From positions 1 through 64,000 of the forward strand of contig JANXAL010000023.1 in NCBI GenBank assembly GCA_025062325.1: a DNA stretch of 64,000 nucleotides, read 5' to 3'. The DNA is from Roseiflexus sp. (GTDB lineage: Bacteria; Chloroflexota; Chloroflexia; Chloroflexales; Roseiflexaceae). The translations under genes were made by a program, and so were the position numbers. Positions 1 to 7,552 of this stretch are shown in pieces. The notes beneath the pieces were generated by a model. The model saw only the letters and a list, made by a program, of their open reading frames with translations. It did not search any database and was not told the origin of the DNA. Each line of letters opens with the position of its first letter. Position 1 is the stretch's first letter.

Positions 1-384
1 GAAGCGCTCGAAGCCTGCGCCGGTGCCAATCGAGTCAATCGTGATGCTCCCCTTGTACCCCTCGTCCTTGAAGCGCTCAGCCATCCGCTGCGTCAGCGGA
101 AAGACCGTTGATGACCCCGCTGTCACAATGTTGCCGGTCACTGCTGCCGGATCAACATCGGGAAGACCGTCATAGTCGATCTCTGCCGCTGGTGCGGGGG
201 TTGGCGCCGCTGGCGCAGGGGTTGGCGCTGCTGGCGCCGTTGGTGCGGGGGTTGGCGCCGCCGGCACAGCAGTCGGTGCAGTCGTCGGCGTTGCAGCTGG
301 CTGAGGCTGGGGACCGCACGCTGCAACAACCGGTACGATCAGCGCCAGCATCAATGCCAGTGCGAAGATGCGCGTCTTTGGCAT
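1..384 (-). CDS. pstS: Phosphate ABC transporter substrate-binding lipoprotein PstS, N-terminal part
   Basis: Only the first 128 codons are in the window; the gene continues past the left edge. Residues 1-23 are a lipoprotein signal ending in VVAAC, with Cys23 as the expected lipidated residue. Residues about 26-66 are an Ala/Pro/Thr linker made of APTPAP-like repeats. The mature domain starts near residue 80 with the motif AGSSTVFPL, typical of the phosphate-contacting loop of PstS-type proteins. The family captures phosphate outside the membrane for the PstABC transporter. The ATG at 384 follows AAGGAGGAG. A Pho-box-like array lies upstream (500-554), which supports a phosphate role. Partners pstC/A/B are not visible. 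Confidence 0.88.
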   Translation of the reverse strand, partial: MPKTRIFALALMLALIVPVVAACGPQPQPAATPTTAPTAVPAAPTPAPTAPAAPTPAPAAPTPAPAAEIDYDGLPDVDPAAVTGNIVTAGSSTVFPLTQRMAERFKDEGYKGSITIDSIGTGAGFERF

Positions 385-499
385 GCTTCTCTCCTCCTTG
401 ACCATCTACAAAAGCACTTCCAGAAACGCAGACTCTCCAAAGCACGACAAGCTGCGTTAAGCAATTGAGTCTTCACGTTTCTCCGAGCGAACATTGTAG

Positions 500-554
500 A
501 GTATACGCCAACGAGGTTAAGGGTAAAGGGTCGTAGCGTTAAGTGAATGTTAAG
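500..554 (-). promoter_or_regulatory. Pho-box-like operator and -10 element of pstS
   Basis: Read on the minus strand, the hexamer CTTAAC occurs at 554-549, 543-538 and 521-516, in register with an 11-bp period; the unit at 532-522 is degenerate. After the last CTTAAC come exactly 10 bp and then TATACT (505-500). Tandem 11-bp repeats of PyTTAAPyPy(T/A) are known as the cyanobacterial SphR Pho box, and PhoB-family sites normally abut the -10 in place of a -35. The inference is phosphate-starvation control of pstS by a PhoB/SphR-type regulator. Confidence 0.65.
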
Positions 555-696
555 CATTACGATTCTGCTTGCATTCTGATCAGAAATCGACGCGATCACC
601 AGCCCGTGAGAACAGTACACTAAGCGCATAAGAAAGCTGGTGACGCCATGCTGCGGTGCAGGCGGAGATGCATTGTTGCGCGGCACGGAGTCGTGT

Positions 697-2319
697 ATGA
701 ACCTTGCCCCTTCTTCCCGCATTTCAACGCACAGTCTCTCGTTTACTCTCGCCCTGGCGCTGATCAGTCTCAGCGTCATCTCATTGCTGGTCAGCAACGC
801 GCTCCAGATGGCATCGAATTGGCAGATGCATCAGCGCGCCCTGGCGAATCAGCAGCAATCACTGGCGCATAGCGCTGCCGTTGAGGTGCGCACGTTGCTC
901 GATGAGCGCTGGAACACGCTGACAACGGCTATCAGAATGTCTGGCCTGGCGACGGCGCCAACGGAACAGCGCACCAGGGCGCTTGAGCAATTGCTGATCC
1001 TTGATCCATTATTGGAGCAACTGATAATTCTCGACGATGATCGGTTCGTCATTGCAAGTGCGAGCCGGCATCGTGGGAAGATGGTCGATTTTCTCGATCC
1101 GGCGCTTATCAACGATGTCGTGCATCAGACGAGGCTGCGCAATCGTTACATCAGTGCGTTGCGCGTTGATGCGGCTACTGGCGAACCGGGCATTGTGCTG
1201 GCGTTACCGCTCGTCGATTCGTTCGAGAACTATCACGGCGCACTCATCGCGATCATCAATGCTCGGTTTCTCTGGGAAACGATCAGGCGACAGACGCCTG
1301 ATCCCGCAAGTTTGGCGTATATTGTCGACCGCCAGGGGAGTCTGCTGGCGTGCTCCGATATGGCACGCGTCTTGCGCGGTGACAATGCTGCTGGCGTTGC
1401 CATTGTCCAGAAATTTGCTCGCGAGCGTTCTGCATCGATCCAGACTTTGCATTACGTCGGTTTGTCTGGTGTTGAGGTGGTCGGCAGCTATGAGGCGCTC
1501 AACGAGCCAGCCTGGGCGGTGGTGATCGAAACGCCGCGTGTGGTCGCCTATCGCCCGCTGCTGAATGATCTCGGCGTCTCCGGGTTGGTTCTCCTGGGCG
1601 TTATCATCGTATCTGGCGGCATTGGCATCTACCTGGCGCGCTGGTTGACGGCGCCACTGGTCAATCTCACCCGCGTGGCGGATCGGATTGCCTCGGGTGA
1701 GCGTAATATTCCGATTGTTGTGCGCGGTCCGCGTGAGATTCGGGTGCTGGCGCGCGCTTTTGCCGCTATGACGACGCAACTCGAAGCGAGCCTTGAAACG
1801 CTTGAACAGCGCGTCGCACAGCGCACTGCCGCTCTCCAGGAAGCGCTGGCTGAAGTCGAAACGCGGGCGCATGAACAGGCGCGGCTGCTGGAGGAAATTG
1901 CACGGCAGCGTCAGGTGATCCGTGAGCTGAGCGTTCCGGTGCTGCCCGTCACCGACGACGCGCTAGTGATGCCGTTAGTTGGCGCTATCGACGCCGAACG
2001 TCTGGCAGACATTCAGGACCGCGCGTTGCACGCACTGCAACGGTCACGCGCGCGCTATCTGCTGGTTGATATCACTGGTGTGCCGATCGTCGACAGTCAG
2101 GTAGCGCAGGGGCTGATCGCCGTTGCCAGCGCATGCCGGTTGCTCGGCGCCGAGATGGTGCTGATTGGCGTTCGCCCGGAAGTGGCCCAGACGATTGTGG
2201 GATTAGGGTTAGACCTTTCCTCGTTGCGCACTGCAGCTGACCTGCAAACGGTTCTGCGCGACCTTACTGTGCGTGTTGCGCATGATGGCGAAGTGCATGG
2301 GCGCAAGAACGCATTCTAG
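697..2319 (+). CDS. Membrane sensor with HAMP and RsbR-type STAS domain
   Basis: A 540-residue receptor. Transmembrane segments are seen at about 14-35 and 291-316, with a ~250-residue extracytoplasmic region between them that resembles a Cache-type sensor. HAMP (about 314-368), a coiled coil (about 369-415) and a C-terminal STAS domain (about 425-530) follow. The STAS core DITGVPIVDSQVA places Ser467 where RsbR of Bacillus has its first phosphorylated Thr, and Thr499 (in VAQTIVGLG) where RsbR has its second. No kinase or phosphatase domain is present. ATG 697 was chosen because GGAG lies just upstream; an in-frame ATG exists at 640. It is divergent from pstS and paralogous to the gene at 13230. 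The likely role is membrane input to a stressosome-like or anti-anti-sigma pathway; the ligand is unknown. Confidence 0.8.
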   Translation: MNLAPSSRISTHSLSFTLALALISLSVISLLVSNALQMASNWQMHQRALANQQQSLAHSAAVEVRTLLDERWNTLTTAIRMSGLATAPTEQRTRALEQLLILDPLLEQLIILDDDRFVIASASRHRGKMVDFLDPALINDVVHQTRLRNRYISALRVDAATGEPGIVLALPLVDSFENYHGALIAIINARFLWETIRRQTPDPASLAYIVDRQGSLLACSDMARVLRGDNAAGVAIVQKFARERSASIQTLHYVGLSGVEVVGSYEALNEPAWAVVIETPRVVAYRPLLNDLGVSGLVLLGVIIVSGGIGIYLARWLTAPLVNLTRVADRIASGERNIPIVVRGPREIRVLARAFAAMTTQLEASLETLEQRVAQRTAALQEALAEVETRAHEQARLLEEIARQRQVIRELSVPVLPVTDDALVMPLVGAIDAERLADIQDRALHALQRSRARYLLVDITGVPIVDSQVAQGLIAVASACRLLGAEMVLIGVRPEVAQTIVGLGLDLSSLRTAADLQTVLRDLTVRVAHDGEVHGRKNAF

Positions 2320-2383
2320 CAGAGCGGAGTGTGCCGTTTCCGTAAGCGCCAGTAGGTGGAATGCGAAGCGATAGGGTAATGCG

Positions 2384-2410
2384 AAGAGACGGTGCAATGC
2401 ACCGTCTCTT
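2384..2410 (+). terminator. Hairpin after the HAMP/STAS gene
   Basis: A 13-bp perfect inverted repeat (arms 2384-2396 and 2398-2410) with a one-base centre lies 65 bp after the stop codon. No clean U-run follows, so it may stabilise the 3' end instead of being a full intrinsic terminator. Confidence 0.5.
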
Positions 2411-2469
2411 GCGGTTCATTATGCAGAAATCGATATGCTTTCAACCCGTCATTGCCGCGTCGCCTATCG

Positions 2470-2498
2470 TTGACAGGTCATCGCCTGGCAGGTACAAT
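2470..2498 (+). promoter_or_regulatory. Sigma-70-type promoter, probably leaderless
   Basis: TTGACA (2470-2475), a 17-bp spacer and TACAAT (2493-2498) form a near-consensus promoter. The predicted start site (about 2504-2506) is only 2-4 nt before ATG 2508, so the mRNA of the next gene would be leaderless. Confidence 0.65.
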
Positions 2499-2507
2499 GT
2501 TTGTGCT

Positions 2508-2849
2508 ATGCCTGGGAAAGGTTCACGTCCATGCACCTCTCCGCCACGCGGCGTCATTGGGCGGTTGCGCGGTTCAGCCGCTGCGGCCGAACAGGCGTTG
2601 CGCGGGCGCACCGAGCGGATCAAACGCCTGACGCCTCCGCCGCCTCCTCTTTCCGCCGTGCTTGAACGTGCCCTGACGATTGGCGGGTTGCCGCTTCTCC
2701 TGGTACGCCTCTTCTGGTACAATCTGCGAGAGGTGCGTTTCTGGTGGCCCGTGGCGCTACCGCTGTTGGTCTGGACAGCGTGGCGAACCTACTATCGTGA
2801 ACGTGCACAAGCCCAGCGCCACGATAGAGCTGCGCAGACTCGCGCTTGA
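2508..2849 (+). CDS. Small membrane protein of unknown function
   Basis: 113 residues. Residues 1-45 are basic and Pro/Arg-rich with a run of five prolines; two adjacent hydrophobic, Trp-rich stretches follow (about 52-67 and 74-89), then a charged tail. No family is recognised. The gene is supported by the strong promoter directly upstream; there is no Shine-Dalgarno sequence, which fits a leaderless transcript. An upstream in-frame ATG (2361) would lie before the promoter and is not used here. It could still be a chance reading frame. Confidence 0.5.
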   Translation: MPGKGSRPCTSPPRGVIGRLRGSAAAAEQALRGRTERIKRLTPPPPPLSAVLERALTIGGLPLLLVRLFWYNLREVRFWWPVALPLLVWTAWRTYYRERAQAQRHDRAAQTRA

Positions 2850-2874
2850 CAACCCCTATCCACAGTGTAAGAAT
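2846..2874 (+). promoter_or_regulatory. Possible promoter of the kinase-regulator operon
   Basis: TTGACA (2846-2851) is followed after 16-17 bp by TAAGAAT (2868-2874), about 100 bp before the histidine kinase start. The -35 is perfect and the -10 is weak. Confidence 0.45.
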
Positions 2875-2974
2875 ACGGTGATATACGGCACAGTCGCCAG
2901 AGATGCGCGTCTGTACCCGATAGGTATGTTCACCGCGATCCGGTGATGCAGCGCGTTGCGCAGCGACAGGTGTT

Positions 2975-4525
2975 ATGAGCGCTTCCGTGCAGCCAGACAT
3001 TCAGAGCAGCTTGAAGACTAACATTCAAGCGATCGCGCTCGATCTGTGCACGATGATGGGAGCGAAGGCATGCTATCTGGCAATCCGCGAACGCCCAGCA
3101 GCGCCTCCCCGTTTCATCGGCGCTGCTAGTGTGCAAGGCGATCCGCCCGACTGGAATGAGATCGGCGGCGATCGCCTGCTGCGTCGAATCGGGCATAACA
3201 GCGTGCTGTCGATAGAGGAGCAGTCGTGCCATGCGCTGCTCTTGACGCTTCCTATAAGTGGTCGCGACCTCGGTGCGGCGATCCTCCTTTTCGACAACGA
3301 ACCGCCGCCGATATCTGATGCCGTTGTCGCAGCAGCGCGACTGGCCGGTCTGACGTTGGGGTCAGTCTGGCAGCTTGCTGCCCTGCATGATCAGGCGGAG
3401 CAGATGGTAGAGCGCACCCGGCTGCGTGAGATCCAGTTGAGTCGCAATCTCATTCGCGGGGTTATCGACAGCGTACCGATGGGTCTGGTGCTCATCGATC
3501 CCGCCGGGTACGTGTTGGCGGCAAATCGTGCGCTTGCCGGGCGCTTCGGTCTTGAACCGGCAATGCTGGTCGGACGCTTCTATGGCGATGTGCTCGGCGA
3601 GTGGAGTGAGTCGGCGGCTGCGCGCACCTTCGCCACACGCCAGCAGCAATGGTTACGGCGCACATTGCAGCGTCCCGGCGGCGGCGAGGCGTTGATCGAG
3701 ATCGCCAGCATTCCATTGTTCGACACCTCCGGTGCAGCACATCAGGCAGTTGAGGTGTGGGAGGACATCACCGAGCGCGTGGCGCTGCAAACGCAATTGG
3801 TGCGTGCCGAAAAACTTGCGGCCATCGGGCACCTGGCAGCCAGCATCGCGCATGAGGTCGGCAATCCGCTGCAGGCGATCCAGGGGTTTCTAGCGTTGTT
3901 TCTGGAACAGTGCCCTCCCGAAACGCCAAATCAACATTTCCTGCGACTTGCGGAAGAAGAGATCGAGCGGATTGTGCGCGTCCTGGAGCGCTTACGCGAT
4001 CTCTACCGTCCGCGCGCTGATGTTTTCACAAATGTGAATATCAATGAGTTGATCGAAAGCGTGTTATTGCTAACAAGCAAACAACTCGAACGTTCGCGCA
4101 TTCGTGTGCTGCGCGAACTGGATCCCGATCTTCCGGCTGTTCGGGGGGTTGCTGATCAACTGAAGCAGGTGCTGCTTAACCTGGTTCTGAATGCGGCAGA
4201 AGCTATGCCGAACGGTGGGACGCTGCACGTGCAGACATATCGTCACCATCTTGTGGATGGGCGCGAGACTATCGCAATTGCGATCACCGATACTGGTGTT
4301 GGTATTCCGCCAGATCAACTGACGCGGATATTTGACGGGCTGCATACGACGAAAGAGCGCGGCATGGGACTCGGATTGTACACCAGCAAGGCGATTGTTG
4401 AGCGTCACCTGGGACGCATCAGCGCTCAGAGCATCCCGGGTGAGGGTACAACCTTCGAGGTCGTATTACCAATCAGGCACGAGGAGATCCGCCATGAAAC
4501 AACCGGGGAAAATCCTGGTCGTTGA
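2975..4525 (+). CDS. Soluble sensor histidine kinase (GAF-like, PAS, HisKA, HATPase)
   Basis: 516 residues without transmembrane segments, so a cytoplasmic sensor. Residues about 10-140 look like a GAF-type fold. A PAS domain lies at about 155-265 (DSVPMGLVLIDPAG). HisKA follows with the phospho-acceptor His293 in SIAHEVGNPLQA, and a HATPase domain with DTGVGIPPDQL and GMGLGLYTSKAI. The family autophosphorylates on His and passes phosphate to a response regulator. The 3' end overlaps the regulator at 4494 by 32 nt, so the two are surely a pair. The stimulus cannot be read from the sequence; the GAF and PAS domains suggest an intracellular small-molecule, redox or light signal. Confidence 0.9.
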   Translation: MSASVQPDIQSSLKTNIQAIALDLCTMMGAKACYLAIRERPAAPPRFIGAASVQGDPPDWNEIGGDRLLRRIGHNSVLSIEEQSCHALLLTLPISGRDLGAAILLFDNEPPPISDAVVAAARLAGLTLGSVWQLAALHDQAEQMVERTRLREIQLSRNLIRGVIDSVPMGLVLIDPAGYVLAANRALAGRFGLEPAMLVGRFYGDVLGEWSESAAARTFATRQQQWLRRTLQRPGGGEALIEIASIPLFDTSGAAHQAVEVWEDITERVALQTQLVRAEKLAAIGHLAASIAHEVGNPLQAIQGFLALFLEQCPPETPNQHFLRLAEEEIERIVRVLERLRDLYRPRADVFTNVNINELIESVLLLTSKQLERSRIRVLRELDPDLPAVRGVADQLKQVLLNLVLNAAEAMPNGGTLHVQTYRHHLVDGRETIAIAITDTGVGIPPDQLTRIFDGLHTTKERGMGLGLYTSKAIVERHLGRISAQSIPGEGTTFEVVLPIRHEEIRHETTGENPGR

Positions 4526-5297
4526 TGATGAACGCGCAGTGCGCATTATGCTCGAAACAGCGCTGCGTGCGCACGGATATCGGGTCGAGACAGCGGCAAG
4601 CGGTGCTGATGCTCGTATGCGCCTTTCAAATGAAGAATTCGATCTGCTCCTGCTCGATCTCCAACTGGGGGATATCGATGGCATTGACATTCTGCGGGAG
4701 GTAAAGGAACGCTCGCCTGCAACTGAGGTCATTCTTCTGACCGCCCACGGATCGATCAACAGTGCCATTGCAGCGCTGCGCTATGGTGCATTCGATTATC
4801 TGCTCAAGCCAGCGCAGGTCGCGGAGATTCGCGAGCGGGTGGAGCGTGCGCTGCAACACCGTCGAATCAATCTCCGGCGTACAGAATTGCTCCAGCGCAT
4901 CAGCGAAAGCGCCCGCGCGCTGGGATTGATTGAGAGCGGCGGCAGCGCTGCACCATCGCCGTCTACGTCGAGCGATCATCTCACGGTTGGCCCCCTCGTG
5001 CTGGATCTGCGACGGCATGCCGCCTATCTTGGCGAACATGTATTGACGCTGACGCGCACTGAGTTTGCGCTGCTGACAGCGCTGGCGCAGAATCCCGATA
5101 CGGCGCTCAGCTATACGACCCTTTCCGAAGCGGTGTATGGTCGGGCGCAACCGGAAGACGAAGCGCGCTCGCTGCTGCGCCCGCATATCGCGCGGCTGCG
5201 TCAGAAGCTCGATGCGACCAAAACGCCAGGCATTGCGCTGATCAGTATCCGAAGCATGGGGTACATGTTGCAAACTGAGAGTCCACACGCTCCTTGA
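4494..5297 (+). CDS. OmpR/PhoB-family response regulator
   Basis: 267 residues. The receiver domain (about 1-120) shows the acidic pair in ILVVDDE, the phospho-acceptor Asp55 in LLLLDLQLGD, a conserved Thr in LLTAHGS and a Lys in YLLKPAQ. A C-terminal winged helix (about 165-262) carries the TRTEFALL and LRPHIARLRQKLD motifs of the Trans_reg_C family, so it binds DNA and controls transcription. GAGGAG precedes the ATG inside the kinase gene; the overlap implies translational coupling. The HMG-CoA lyase family gene starts 62 bp downstream and could be a co-transcribed target. Confidence 0.92.
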   Translation: MKQPGKILVVDDERAVRIMLETALRAHGYRVETAASGADARMRLSNEEFDLLLLDLQLGDIDGIDILREVKERSPATEVILLTAHGSINSAIAALRYGAFDYLLKPAQVAEIRERVERALQHRRINLRRTELLQRISESARALGLIESGGSAAPSPSTSSDHLTVGPLVLDLRRHAAYLGEHVLTLTRTEFALLTALAQNPDTALSYTTLSEAVYGRAQPEDEARSLLRPHIARLRQKLDATKTPGIALISIRSMGYMLQTESPHAP

Positions 5298-5359
5298 TTT
5301 GGTGTCTGGAGCGAGGAAGGGCGAGCATTGACGACGCCTGTGCGCACAAGGAGGTGACG

Positions 5360-6301
5360 ATGATTGCTGATCCCCGGTTGCCTCGTTCTGTGTCCATTCG
5401 CGAGGTCGGCCCGCGCGACGGGTTGCAGAACGAAGAGGTCATCCTCAGTACTGCCCAGAAAGTGCAACTGATCGACCGACTTGCCGATGCCGGTCTGACC
5501 CTCATCGAAGTTGGCGCCTTCGTTCGTCCCGCGAATGTGCCACAAATGGCGGATACGGCAGAGGTCTTCGCCGCCCTCTCCCGTCGTCCTGGCGTGGTCT
5601 ACAGCGCAATTGTCCCAAATGTCATCGGCGCGCGGCGCGCTATCGCTGCACGCGTGGATGCGCTTCAGGTCTTCCTCAGCGCCAGTGAGAGTCACAATCG
5701 CAGCAATGTCAACATGTCGATCGAGCAGTCGCTGACGCAGGCCGCTGACATTGCCGCCGTCGCTCGCGAGGCAGGCGTGCGTTTCGAGGCAGTGGTGTCG
5801 GTGGCCTTTGGTTGCCCGTTCGAGGGGGATGTACCGCTTGATCGGGTAATGGACCTGACAGCGCGGCTGTTCGATCTTGGCGCTGAACAGGTGACGTTCG
5901 GCGATACGACCGGCATGGGGCATCCAGGGCTTGTGCGCGCTCTGCTGCAGGCGTTCTATGCGCGCTTTCCGCAGGAACGTCCGCGTTTGCACCTTCACAG
6001 TGCGCGTGGTGCAGGGTTGGCGAATGTGCTGATGGCGCTTCACCTCGGCGTTGACGCCTTCGATGCCAGTGTCGGCGGAATCGGCGGATGTCCTTTTGCT
6101 CCTGGCGCCCCCGGCAATATCTGCACTGAAGATCTGGTGCATATGCTGCACGAGATGGGCATATCAACCGGCGTTCACCTCCCAACGCTCCTCGATGTTG
6201 CGCGTATGCTTGAAGGGATGCTGGGGCGTACCGTGCCGGGGCAGACCGTTAAGGCTGGCATTTGCAAGCATTTGCCCCCAGACGGCAGCCCGCGTCGATA
6301 G
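5360..6301 (+). CDS. HMG-CoA lyase family enzyme (hydroxymethylglutaryl-CoA or citramalyl-CoA lyase)
   Basis: 313 residues, the usual length. REVGPRDGLQNE at the N-terminus carries the metal-binding Asp and catalytic Arg of the family, DTTGMGHP is present, and GGIGGCPFAPGAPGN holds the catalytic Cys of the flexible loop. The family cleaves 3-hydroxy-3-methylglutaryl-CoA to acetoacetate and acetyl-CoA (leucine degradation). A relative in Chloroflexus acts as citramalyl-CoA lyase, giving pyruvate and acetyl-CoA, so either substrate is possible; no leucine-pathway neighbours are seen to decide. The start follows AAGGAGGTGACG. Confidence 0.88.
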   Translation: MIADPRLPRSVSIREVGPRDGLQNEEVILSTAQKVQLIDRLADAGLTLIEVGAFVRPANVPQMADTAEVFAALSRRPGVVYSAIVPNVIGARRAIAARVDALQVFLSASESHNRSNVNMSIEQSLTQAADIAAVAREAGVRFEAVVSVAFGCPFEGDVPLDRVMDLTARLFDLGAEQVTFGDTTGMGHPGLVRALLQAFYARFPQERPRLHLHSARGAGLANVLMALHLGVDAFDASVGGIGGCPFAPGAPGNICTEDLVHMLHEMGISTGVHLPTLLDVARMLEGMLGRTVPGQTVKAGICKHLPPDGSPRR

Positions 6302-6500
6302 GCATGTGCGGTATTCGGCGCTCGTCGGAACAATCCAGTTCACTTGCCAAATCTTCGATCTGACCGAGTCAACCCATCCCCGAACTGCTCCGCACTAGCT
6401 TGACCGGCGTGTGAGCAGGGTTGATTTCCTCACGGGCATAGGCTGAGAAGCGACGCAGGTTTTCTGTGTCCTGACACCTTGTTGCCCCTCATCCCTCCAA

Positions 6501-6570
6501 CTCACGGGTGTGGATTTTTCGGCAAGCCCTTACACTGCGTCGCCCGTTTGAGGCCGCAGTGCGCCCCAAC
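6501..6570 (+). repeat. Left-end fragment of the MITE-like family
   Basis: Begins CTCACGGGTGTGG and continues GCAAGCCCTTACACTGCGTCG, matching the left arm of the elements at 6691 and 7087. The right arm is missing. Confidence 0.6.
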
Positions 6571-6595
6571 TCTCCCTACTCTCCCCAACCCGCCG

Positions 6596-7055
6596 CCCCC
6601 CTGCCCCCGTAAGCAGGGGGGATAGGCGGTACAGCGCGTTGGCCAGGTGCTCATCCTCCCCCGCCTCTCGCAAGCGGGGGGATAGGCACCTCACAAGTGT
6701 AGATTTTTTGGCAAGCCCTTATGTTGCATCGCCCGTTTTGAGCGTCAGAATGCGCACATGCCCCCTTCTCCCCTGGTGGGAGAAGGGGGTAGGGGGGATG
6801 AGGGGGAAAAGGGCGTCAGGACGCGGAGAACATCCGTCGCACCCCAAAAACTCTACATCTGCGAGGGAATAGGCACCCCATCGCCCGCGTCGATGCGCCG
6901 TGCCCCCCTGCCCCTCGCAAGCGGGGGGATAGCCTACCGTCCAGCATCTGTGATCCTCGCCGATCCCCTGCCTCCCGCAAGCGGGGGGGATGGCGCATCA
7001 GAATGCGGCGCGCGCTGTTGACGATCCCCTGCCCCCCGCAAGCGGGGGGGATAGG
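6596..7055. repeat. Five palindromic units with 60-61 bp period, split by a MITE
   Basis: Units of about 28 bp, consensus CCCCTGCCNCCCGCAAGCGG followed by GGGGATAG, centre on 6610, 6671, 6918, 6978 and 7039. Each contains a perfect or near-perfect palindrome (CCCCCGC-AA-GCGGGGG). The roughly 32-bp segments between units differ from each other. The unit 2 to unit 3 distance is 247 bp, but becomes 60 bp after removal of the element at 6691-6868 and one copy of its target duplication. The whole 6302-7552 gap has no credible gene. Confidence 0.7.
6691..6868 (+). mobile_element. MITE-like element, 178 bp, with 9-bp target duplication
   Basis: Starts TCACAAGTGTAGATTTTTTG and ends with the inverted counterpart (CAAAAACTCTACATCTGCGAG). 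The inner part is a palindrome of CCCTTCTCCC type. ATAGGCACC occurs directly on both sides (6682-6690 and 6869-6877). It encodes no protein and would need a transposase in trans; 8-9 bp duplications occur in IS4, IS256 and IS1-type families. Confidence 0.75.
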
Positions 7056-7086
7056 GGGCACAAGAGGGTGGGAGAAGGGGGCAGAG

Positions 7087-7294
7087 CTCACAAGTGTAGG
7101 TTTTTCTGTCACGCCCTCATGTTGAGTCGCCCGTTTGAGGCCGCAGGACGCCCTACCTCCCCCTTCTCCCCCAACCCCCCGCATGCGGGGGGCACAGGGG
7201 GGTGCGGGAGAAGGGGGCAGGGCGGATGAGGGGAACAAGGGCGTCAGGATGCGGCAAACCCCACTTCGCACGTCAAAAAGCCTACACTCGAGAG
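7087..7294 (+). mobile_element. MITE-like element, about 205 bp
   Basis: Left end CTCACAAGTGTAGGTTTTTC and right end AAAAAGCCTACACTCGAG are inverted counterparts. The core contains CCCCCGCATGCGGGGGG, a palindrome also found in the copies near 17070 and 26300. Confidence 0.65.
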
Positions 7295-7552
7295 GGTGGG
7301 AGAAAGGGGCATTCGGGCGTTCCAATGCCCAGTACGGGCAGTGCACGGCGCGGGCGTGCCGGAACAGCCTCATCTTGTGAATTGTGAGAGCAGGGGTTTG
7401 AGGATGAGGCAAAACAAGGCATTGCGATGTGCACCTCTGGACGCTCACCTCTTTCTGGTTCTCAATCGAATTGAGATCAAATCGTAAAGTTCTATCCATC
7501 TTGTGAGCGGTACCATGCGCACGAGGCACTCACATTAATGAGGGAGGATGGA

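Noticed and set aside
6596-7055. CRISPR array
   Set aside because: Spacing is regular, but units vary in sequence, number only five, match the palindromic cores of the MITE family, and no cas gene is in the window.
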